A DNA stretch of 46,032 nt from assembly GCA_023459875.1 (NCBI GenBank), contig JAEWRY010000016.1, positions 1 to 46,032 of the forward strand, written 5' to 3'. Made by a program: the position numbers and the translations under genes. The stretch comes from Bacillota bacterium. Its GTDB lineage: Bacteria; Bacillota; Clostridia; Oscillospirales; Oscillospiraceae. Numbering within the stretch: the stretch's first letter is position 1; every line of letters starts with the position of its first letter. The notes under the pieces are model-generated. The model saw only the letters and a program-made list of their open reading frames with translations. It had not been told where the DNA came from and did not search any database. Below, piece after piece: positions 40,215 to 46,032 of this stretch.

Positions 40215-40474
40215 GGAGGTATAAAAATACCACCCCTGAATTTATTTCAGGGGTGGGGTAAAAAGTTACTCCACGGTTCCACCCTGCTTGCGGCTCTCTT
40301 ATAAGAGCGCCGCCGCTCTTTTACCGCCGTAACGCGCGGAACGCGGCCCGGCCTACATGTCGGCGGGCGGCTCCGGGGTGGTGGAGCTCCGTTCGTCTCG
40401 CGGGGGAGCTCTCAGCCTCGGCTTCCCCTCTCTGGGCGGCGTAATGGGCGCGGTCCCCGTCATTGCCTTTGAAT
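40215..40474 (-). promoter_or_regulatory. T-box riboswitch of thrS
   Basis: Read on the minus strand: stem I region with an AGAGAGGGG segment and GCTGAGAGCTCC, a specifier region with ACC (Thr codon) in TCCACCACCCC, the T-box sequence AGGGTGGAACCGTGG near 40275-40290, and a terminator CCACCCCTGAA/TTCAGGGGTGG (40230-40240/40246-40256) followed by TATTTTTATA. Uncharged tRNA-Thr would stabilise the antiterminator. A specifier of ACC fits the downstream gene. Confidence 0.93.
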
Positions 40475-40480
40475 GCAAGT

Positions 40481-40509
40481 ATGATACCACTCTGCATGAA
40501 AAATGTCAA
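40481..40509 (-). promoter_or_regulatory. Promoter of thrS T-box
   Basis: Minus strand TTGACA (40504-40509), 17 bp, TATCAT (40481-40486). The -35 directly abuts the terminator of the upstream gene. Confidence 0.85.
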
Positions 40510-40533
40510 GGGCGGCGCGTTTGCGCGCCGCCC
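40510..40533 (-). terminator. Terminator of the 5'-nucleotidase gene
   Basis: GGGCGGCGCG (40510-40519) with CGCGCCGCCC (40524-40533); the T-stretch after it on the minus strand (TTGACATTTTT) also serves as the thrS -35 region. Confidence 0.8.
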
Positions 40534-40550
40534 CAGATATTGCCGTTTTT

Positions 40551-42716
40551 TTAAGCTGCCGCTTTCGAGAGCTTTACAACCTGGGAGAGGTTGTAAATGA
40601 CCTGCGCTGCCTGGCTGCGGGTGGTGATTCCCGTGGGATCATAGCGGTACGTGCCATCCCCGTTGGGAATGCCGTTGATTCCGCCGACCTTCTGGAACCA
40701 GGTTACGTACTCGGCGTAAGCGGAGTTCACCTCGCCGATGTCGGTAAAGGTAACGGGGGTATTGACGAAGGAGGCCGTGGTGCCCTCAGCTTTGCACACG
40801 TAGTCCAGAACCACGGCGGCCACATAGGCCATCTCCTCCCTGGTGACCGCGGCGGAGAGGTCTTTAAACCCGAAGCTGAAGGTCTCGTTTAAATACTTGG
40901 CCGCTTCGTCCCAGTTCGCGCCCGTGGTTTCCTTGGCAGCGAAGCTCTCCTCGTAGAGGCGGTAGAGTACGGTTAAGTAGCTCCCCACGGTGAACTGCGC
41001 GTCGGAGCCGTACTGGCCGTCGCCGACACCGACCACCAGGCCGTTTTTATAGGAGGTAATCACCGCGTTATAGTACCAGTCGTCAAAGGTCACGTCCGCG
41101 AAGGGATTTTTAATGACGGTGATCCTGCCCTGGGCTTCTTTATACTGGTCTCCGATCACGCCGCCCAGGTTATCCACGATGTAATTGATGAGGACCTGGT
41201 TGTCGATCAGCACCTCATTTTGCAGGACTTTATCCTTCATGAACATATTGAGGCCGTCGCCGCCGCTCTTAAGCATATAATTGTGGGAGGCCAGCGTATA
41301 GGTCTTTGTCAGGTCCAGGGCCGCGCCGCCCACCTTTACGCCGGTCACGCGATAGGCTCCGTTAACGCTCACGAAATTGCCCTTTTCATCGGTCACCACG
41401 GAGGATTTGACGGTGGCGTCGATGGTATAGGTGAGACCGGAGACCTGGAGGAAGCCACCGTTCGCCGTGGGAGCCAGGCGGGAGGCCATTTCAAGGGCAT
41501 CCAGGATCTGCTGGCCCGTGGCTTCCACCGAGCATGCCATGTTCCCGAAGGGGTGTATGTTGATGATATCGCCGTAGGTAATGTCGCCTGCGGGCAGGCT
41601 CACGCGGATTCCGCCGCCGTTTACAAAGGCGATGTCGGTACCCAGAAGGGCCCGGTAAGCATCGGCGCACAGGTCGCCCAGATTGGTCTCCTGGGTGCGC
41701 ACGCCGGGGGCGCGCTCGCCGTTGAGGGCAACCGTGGTTTTGGCCACAACCTTCTTAAGGTCTGCGGCAAAGAGAGCCTGAATATCTTTGATATAGGTGT
41801 CCACTTCGGCGTCTTTTGCGGTGTAGTCGGTAACAAGCTGGGTGGTAATGGTGCCGTCCTTGGAAAGGACCAGCTTCCCGATGGCGGTGAGCTTGGTGCC
41901 GGTGGAGGTGAGGACCACTTCTTTCCCGTCCTTGCTCTTCACCTTTTCTCCGGCGATCACGCTGTGGGAGTGGCCGTCGATAAACGCGTCAATGCCGGTG
42001 GTGTTCGCGATCACGTCGGCGGAGCGCCAGGGGGCGCTCTGCTGGTCGACGCCCAGATGTCCGACCGCGATCACATAATCGGCGCCCTCCGCCTTGGCCG
42101 CGTTCACCGCGCTCTGCACGGCGCTGTACAGGTCGGCGCCGCTGTTGCCCTCGCAGAAGCCGTAGATATAGTTTCCTTTAGCGTCCTGGAAATAGGTCGG
42201 AGTGGATTTTGTGAAGGTCTCCGGCGTGGTGATTCCCACGTAGGCAATTTTGGTGTCGCCGTAGGTGATGATCTTATAGGGGTTGAAAACAGCTTTTCCG
42301 GTGGTGAGGCTCTTAAAGTTGCAGGAGACCACCGCGGCTTTCTGCATTGCCATCAGCTCCAGTGCCCTTGCCATACCGTAGTCAAATTCGTGGTTCCCCA
42401 GTGTCACCACGTCATAGCCCACCTTGTTCATGATGTCCACAAGGTAGGAGCCTTTCGAAAGGGTGGCGATGGCCTCGCCCTGTACCGCGTCGCCGGCGTC
42501 TACCAAGGTGACGTGATCGGCCCCGTACTGGGTTTCCATCTCTGACTTGTAGGCGGCAAGCCCCGCATAGCCCAGGCTCGTATCCACTCCGGCGTGCACA
42601 TCGTTGGTATAGAGCACCACGATGTCCTGGGCGGGCACAGCCGCAAGGGCAGGTGTGGTCAGGGAAAATACCATGACCAGCGCAAGGAGAAGTGCCATGA
42701 GTTTTGTTTTCTTCAT
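40551..42716 (-). CDS. Secreted 5'-nucleotidase with C-terminal SLH domains
   Basis: 721 aa. Signal peptide of about 25 residues (TTPALAA). Calcineurin-like phosphoesterase domain (about 30-300) with LYTNDVHAGVD, VDAGDAVQG, TLGNHEFDYG, AVGHLGVD and DGHSHSV, all metal ligands present. 5'-nucleotidase C-terminal domain (about 310-520) with NGGGIRVSLPAGDITYGD and HPFGN. Two or three SLH-type units at the end (FADVTFDDWYYNAV, DPTGITTRSQAAQVIYN) anchor it to the cell wall. It should hydrolyse extracellular nucleotides or cyclic nucleotides for salvage. AAGGTGG SD. Confidence 0.93.
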   Translation of the reverse strand: MKKTKLMALLLALVMVFSLTTPALAAVPAQDIVVLYTNDVHAGVDTSLGYAGLAAYKSEMETQYGADHVTLVDAGDAVQGEAIATLSKGSYLVDIMNKVGYDVVTLGNHEFDYGMARALELMAMQKAAVVSCNFKSLTTGKAVFNPYKIITYGDTKIAYVGITTPETFTKSTPTYFQDAKGNYIYGFCEGNSGADLYSAVQSAVNAAKAEGADYVIAVGHLGVDQQSAPWRSADVIANTTGIDAFIDGHSHSVIAGEKVKSKDGKEVVLTSTGTKLTAIGKLVLSKDGTITTQLVTDYTAKDAEVDTYIKDIQALFAADLKKVVAKTTVALNGERAPGVRTQETNLGDLCADAYRALLGTDIAFVNGGGIRVSLPAGDITYGDIINIHPFGNMACSVEATGQQILDALEMASRLAPTANGGFLQVSGLTYTIDATVKSSVVTDEKGNFVSVNGAYRVTGVKVGGAALDLTKTYTLASHNYMLKSGGDGLNMFMKDKVLQNEVLIDNQVLINYIVDNLGGVIGDQYKEAQGRITVIKNPFADVTFDDWYYNAVITSYKNGLVVGVGDGQYGSDAQFTVGSYLTVLYRLYEESFAAKETTGANWDEAAKYLNETFSFGFKDLSAAVTREEMAYVAAVVLDYVCKAEGTTASFVNTPVTFTDIGEVNSAYAEYVTWFQKVGGINGIPNGDGTYRYDPTGITTRSQAAQVIYNLSQVVKLSKAAA

Positions 42717-42831
42717 TTTTCTTCCACCTTTCTTATCCCTGTTTTTGGGTCACACTTATTTAGACACGCTTACCGTTATCATATGCCCCCGCTGAAGGGC
42801 TTTGCCGCAAGTTCAATTCAGAAAGGCTGTA

Positions 42832-43956
42832 TCAGGACTTGGTCGCCCAGTTGCCCGTTGCCTTCGCCGTCAGATAGGCGTTGATAAAACCGTCCAGGTC
42901 GCCGTCCATGACGCCGTTCACATTGCCGTTTTCAAACGCCGTCCTGGTGTCTTTCACCAGCGTGTAGGGCATAAAAACATAGGAGCGGATCTGGCTGCCC
43001 CACTCGATCTTCATCTGAACGCCCTTGATGTCGGAAACTTTCTCCGCGTGAGCCTGATGCTGAAGCTCCACCAGCTTGGAACGGAGCATTTTCATGCAGG
43101 TGTCCTTGTTCTGGAACTGGCTGCGTTCGGTCTGGCAGGAAACTACGATTCCCGTGGGCAGATGGGTCAGCCGCACGGCAGAGGAGGTTTTGTTGATGTG
43201 CTGACCGCCCGCGCCGGAGGAGCGGAACACATCCATTTTGATATCCTCGGGCCTGATATCCACTTCAACATCGTCCGAAATTTCCGGCATGACCTCCAGC
43301 GCGGCAAAGGAGGTCTGCCTTCTGGCGTTGGCGTCGAAGGGCGAAATGCGCACCAGACGGTGGACGCCGTGCTCGCCCTTCAGATAGCCGTAGGCGTTTT
43401 CGCCTTCGATCATAATGGTGGCGCTCTTGATCCCGGCCTCGTCCCCATCCAGCAAATCCACGATTTTATAGGCAAAGCCGTGCCGTTCCGCCCAGCGGGT
43501 GTACATCCGCATCAGCATTTCCGCCCAGTCCTGGGCCTCGGTGCCGCCCGCACCGGCATGAATGCTCAAAATCGCGTTGGAATTGTCATAGTCGCCGGTG
43601 AGCAGCGTGGAAAGCCGCGTGTTTTCGATATCCCTCTCCAGCCGGTCAAACCCCTCCTGAAGTTCAGGGATCAGGGAAGCGTCTTCCTCCTCGTTCCCCA
43701 TTTCGCAAAGGGTCATAAGATCGGACCACTGGGTCTCCCGTTTCTTCTGGCCGCTCAGCTTGCCCTGCAGCGTCTTGATGCGCTGCTGCACCTTCTGGGC
43801 CTTTTCGATGTTCTCCCAAAAGCCGTCGGAAGCGCTCTCGGCCTCAAGCAGGTCGAGCTCCTTCACGGCGGCGTCCAGATTGAGGGCCTGTCCCAAATCG
43901 GCCAGCGCGGGGCGGATATTATTGAGTTTTACCTTATATTCATCAAACTGCAGCAT
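42832..43956 (-). CDS. prfB: Peptide chain release factor 2
   Basis: 374 aa from ATG 43956 (GAGAGG upstream). Releases peptides at UGA and UAA. The codon-recognition tripeptide SPF (205-207) and the catalytic GGQ (250-252, SSGAGGQHINKTSS) are present. The reading frame is continuous: the programmed +1 frameshift near codon 25 of most prfB genes is absent, since ADLGQALNLDAA is read straight through with no in-frame TGA. Autoregulation by frameshift is therefore lost. Confidence 0.96.
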   Translation of the reverse strand: MLQFDEYKVKLNNIRPALADLGQALNLDAAVKELDLLEAESASDGFWENIEKAQKVQQRIKTLQGKLSGQKKRETQWSDLMTLCEMGNEEEDASLIPELQEGFDRLERDIENTRLSTLLTGDYDNSNAILSIHAGAGGTEAQDWAEMLMRMYTRWAERHGFAYKIVDLLDGDEAGIKSATIMIEGENAYGYLKGEHGVHRLVRISPFDANARRQTSFAALEVMPEISDDVEVDIRPEDIKMDVFRSSGAGGQHINKTSSAVRLTHLPTGIVVSCQTERSQFQNKDTCMKMLRSKLVELQHQAHAEKVSDIKGVQMKIEWGSQIRSYVFMPYTLVKDTRTAFENGNVNGVMDGDLDGFINAYLTAKATGNWATKS

Positions 43957-43992
43957 TTGAATCCTCTCTATTCCATAATTTATACTGTTTAA

Positions 43993-44021
43993 ATTATATA
44001 GGAAAGAGCGCAGGCTGTAAA
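43993..44021 (-). promoter_or_regulatory. prfB promoter
   Basis: Minus strand TTTACA (44016-44021), 17 bp, TATAAT (43993-43998), 37 bp before the start codon. Confidence 0.75.
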
Positions 44022-44118
44022 GATAAAAAACCACAATGAAGATTGTATCCCCGCGGAGCTGATAAAATCGGTCGAAACTGTCCGCATGTTTCTGTAGGCA
44101 AAACTTTTCCCGCAATTC

Positions 44119-44146
44119 AAAACCGCCCGCTTAAACGGGCGGTTTT
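44119..44146 (-). terminator. Terminator of the 36-aa gene
   Basis: AAAACCGCCCG (44119-44129) and CGGGCGGTTTT (44136-44146), 11-bp perfect stem; it overlaps the stop codon of the small gene. Confidence 0.85.
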
Positions 44147-44255
44147 ATCGCTCGCTGACCAGCCACTCGTTGGGCTCCCAGCGGAAAATCAGGTCGTCCA
44201 CGTCCTCATGCGGCGGGACGGGCGGTGTAGCAACTTCTTTGACGTCCTCCTGCAT
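44145..44255 (-). CDS. 36-residue acidic small protein
   Basis: ATG 44255 with an excellent SD (AAGGAGG, 8 nt upstream) opens a frame of 36 codons coding MQEDVKEVATPPVPP, then HEDVDDLIFRWEPN and EWLVSER, ending in TAA inside an intrinsic terminator. Own SD and terminator strongly suggest a real gene. It is acidic, with two Trp and a Pro-rich middle, no signal or membrane segment. Not recognised. A TATAAT lies about 45 bp upstream. Divergent from the MATE gene. Confidence 0.7.
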   Translation of the reverse strand: MQEDVKEVATPPVPPHEDVDDLIFRWEPNEWLVSER

Positions 44256-44392
44256 CGCGTCTTCCTCCTTCGTTTCATGTACGTATCATTCTATGCGGCC
44301 CTGTAAATTATATGTGCAGAAAATATTCCATAAAATACGCGGTATTTCCCTGCTTAAAGAGGGATTCTGATTGCCGGATACTGAAAAGCCGA

Positions 44393-44421
44393 TTGACGCC
44401 GCAAAAAATTTATGCAACAAT
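44393..44421 (+). promoter_or_regulatory. Candidate MATE promoter
   Basis: TTGACG (44393-44398), 17 bp, AACAAT (44416-44421), 32 bp before the TTG start. Confidence 0.45.
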
Positions 44422-44453
44422 GAGACAGTTTTACATATTGAGGTGGCATTTTT

Positions 44454-45857
44454 TTGAATCCAATTACCCATATCTTTTCCTGCGAAGCAATGGTTAAGCC
44501 CGGTGACCGGTGCGGAGAGCTTCCTACCACGAGGGAAGGGTACTTCTCCATGCTCTCCATCGCCTGGCCCTGTATGGTGGAGGCGCTGCTTCTGTGCGCC
44601 GTCTCCTTTGCAGACACCATTATGGTAGGTGTATTGGGCCACGAGGCCATTTCAGCGGTTGGGATCACCACTCAGCCCAAATATCTGATGTTATCCGCCA
44701 TTATTTCTCTGGATGTGGGGGTCACCGCAGTGGTGGCCAGGCGAAAAGGGCAGGAAGACCGGGACGGGGCCAACCGCTGCATGAAGCAGTGCCTTATTTT
44801 ATGTCTGCTGCTGGCCACCGCGCTTACAGCGCTCGGCATTAACTTCGCGCGGCCCCTTATTGCGTTCGCCGGGGCCGAAGAAGCCATTCTGGACGACGCA
44901 ACCATCTATTTTCAGATCGTCATGATGGGACATATCTTCAGCTCTCTCACGCTTACGATTAACGCCGCCCAGCGTGGCTGCGGCAACACCCGCATATCCA
45001 TGACCACCAATCTGGCGGCCAATCTGGTGAACATCTTTTTCAATTATCTGCTCATTAACGGAATCGGCCCTTTCCCACGGCTCGAAGTGGCGGGAGCCGC
45101 TATCGCAACCTCCCTTGGCAGCGTGGTCTCTTTCGTTCTGGCTCTTGCCTCCATTTTTCGCCGGGACAGCTTCGTCTCCGTCTTCACTCCGGTCCCTTGG
45201 CGTTTCGACAGGGCCACTCTCGCCGGCGTGAATAAAGTGGCCCTCTCGGCCATGGCGGAGCAGGTCTGCCTGCGGGTTGGTTTTTTTGCCTACGCGAAAA
45301 TCGTGGCCTCCCTTGGTACCTTGGAATTCGCCGTCCACCAGATCTGCATGAATATTATTAATATCACTTTTGCCGTGGGCGACGGGCTGGGCACGGCGCT
45401 CTCCACCCTGGTGGGCCAGAGCCTCGGCCGCTCGCGGCCCGACATGGGAAAACTGTACAGCTCTCTCGCCCAGCGGGTCTCCTTTATCATCTGCAGCTTT
45501 CTTGCGGTTTTCTTCTTCTTTGGGAGATTCTGGCTTGTATCTCTTTTCAGCACGGACCCCCGCGTTATTGCCCTGGGCGGCTCCGTCATGGTTGTGATTG
45601 CCTGTATCATTCACGTGCAGACGTCGCAGATCATCATGTTCGGCTGCCTGCGCGGCGCTGGCGATACGCGCTTCACCGCGGCTGTCTCTCTTTTGAGCGT
45701 CTCCCTCATCCGGCCGACGCTCACCTGGTTTCTCGCCTTCCCAATGGGACTTGGACTTATCGGCGCCTGGCTGGCTCTGGCACTGGATCAGATCATACGA
45801 ATGGCAACCACGGTCTGGCGCGTGGGGAGCGGTAAATGGGCGCAGATCAAACTCTAA
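44454..45857 (+). CDS. MATE family efflux transporter
   Basis: 467 aa, twelve membrane helices in two MatE halves. Exports drugs or metabolites with Na+ or H+. Seen: SIAWPCMVEALLLCAVSFADTIMVGVLG in the first helix pair, AAQRGCGNTRISM, and in the second half TALSTLVGQSLGRSRPD and FGCLRGAGDTRF. TTG start at 44454 with GAGGTGG 9 nt upstream. Terminator directly follows. Substrate unknown. Confidence 0.93.
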   Translation: MNPITHIFSCEAMVKPGDRCGELPTTREGYFSMLSIAWPCMVEALLLCAVSFADTIMVGVLGHEAISAVGITTQPKYLMLSAIISLDVGVTAVVARRKGQEDRDGANRCMKQCLILCLLLATALTALGINFARPLIAFAGAEEAILDDATIYFQIVMMGHIFSSLTLTINAAQRGCGNTRISMTTNLAANLVNIFFNYLLINGIGPFPRLEVAGAAIATSLGSVVSFVLALASIFRRDSFVSVFTPVPWRFDRATLAGVNKVALSAMAEQVCLRVGFFAYAKIVASLGTLEFAVHQICMNIINITFAVGDGLGTALSTLVGQSLGRSRPDMGKLYSSLAQRVSFIICSFLAVFFFFGRFWLVSLFSTDPRVIALGGSVMVVIACIIHVQTSQIIMFGCLRGAGDTRFTAAVSLLSVSLIRPTLTWFLAFPMGLGLIGAWLALALDQIIRMATTVWRVGSGKWAQIKL

Positions 45858-45863
45858 CGAAAA

Positions 45864-45897
45864 AAGCGGCTGAACCTTTCGGTTCGGCCGCTTTCTT
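45864..45897 (+). terminator. Terminator of the MATE gene
   Basis: AAGCGGCTGAACC (45864-45876) with GGTTCGGCCGCTT (45881-45893), one G-T pair, then TCTTAAT. The A-run in front serves the convergent gene. Confidence 0.85.
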
Positions 45898-45906
45898 AAT
45901 CAGTGA

Positions 45907-46032
45907 TTACTTGTAAAGCTCAATTAGTTTTTGCAGATGCTCAAATCTTGCCTTGGCGTTTTCCTCGGACTGGGCAAAGAGCTTTTCGGCACGGTCGGGG
46001 AAGGCCTGGGTGAGGGAGGCGTAGCGGGCCTC
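45907..46032 (-). CDS. nifJ: Pyruvate:ferredoxin oxidoreductase, C-terminal end (partial)
   Basis: Only the last 41 residues are in the window: EARYASLTQAFPDRAEKLF, then the helix AQSEENAKARFEHLQKL and IELYK before TAA. This matches the conserved C-terminus of NifJ-type PFOR (RYxxL...P..AExLF..AEEDxxxRYxxxxxL). PFOR converts pyruvate and CoA to acetyl-CoA, CO2 and reduced ferredoxin, as expected in an anaerobe. The start lies beyond position 46032. Confidence 0.85.
   Translation of the reverse strand, partial: EARYASLTQAFPDRAEKLFAQSEENAKARFEHLQKLIELYK

Overview
The window (46 kb, moderately high GC, both strands densely coded) looks like chromosomal core DNA of a spore-forming, anaerobic Clostridia, most likely an Oscillospiraceae-type organism. 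Grounds for this are the sporulation genes (spoVAC, spoIIR), an [FeFe]-hydrogenase-like protein, the C-terminus of a pyruvate:ferredoxin oxidoreductase, T-box control of thrS, an L10-type leader, an SLH-domain surface layer protein and the MEP-pathway kinase IspE. The genus assignment is inference. No prophage, insertion sequence or CRISPR array is visible.

Layout. 1-423: two tandem consensus promoters firing leftwards plus a leader, probably the start of an rRNA operon outside the window. 424-2480: metA, an HD-domain hydrolase and YjbQ on the plus strand. 2517-7295: leftward block with an orphan [FeFe]-hydrogenase-like iron-sulfur protein and a surface-polymer type operon (VTC domain, DUF4956, Cthe_2159-like beta-helix lipoprotein), preceded by a long structured leader RNA (7465-7807). 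7962-10912: a lipoprotein, solo spoVAC, a DUF6530-like gene and a GIY-YIG-like gene. 11228-14785: rpmG-secE-nusG-rplK-rplA and rplJ-rplL with several leader structures. 14943-18978: a protein with two degenerate tyrosine-recombinase repeats and two winged helices, then a very acidic 834-aa SLH protein with strong expression signals. 19143-23618: purA, a protein combining a stalk-like domain with a dead polysaccharide-deacetylase fold, and several small genes including zinc ribbons. 23864-31503: leftward genes, with spoIIR and a probable Lrp-aminotransferase-apgM-DUF1015-ispE operon. 31906-33085: infC-rpmI-rplT with a switch-like leader and a likely AUC start. 33224-37260: haemolysin III, an unknown membrane-anchored protein and an AGCS symporter. 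37408-38031: five tRNA genes (Gly, Arg, His, Gln, Lys). 38136-38404: seven consecutive hairpins without coding content. 38410-46032: thrS with T-box, an SLH-anchored 5'-nucleotidase, prfB without frameshift, a 36-codon microgene, a MATE transporter and the end of nifJ.

The genes mostly serve translation (tRNAs, ribosomal proteins, NusG, IF3, RF2, ThrRS), with RNA-level regulation at nearly every translation operon, and the cell envelope (two SLH proteins, two lipoproteins, the VTC/DUF4956 cluster). The most unusual items are the duplicated dead recombinase regulator next to the S-layer gene, the ~340-nt structured RNA ahead of the VTC operon, and the hairpin cluster after the tRNA array.
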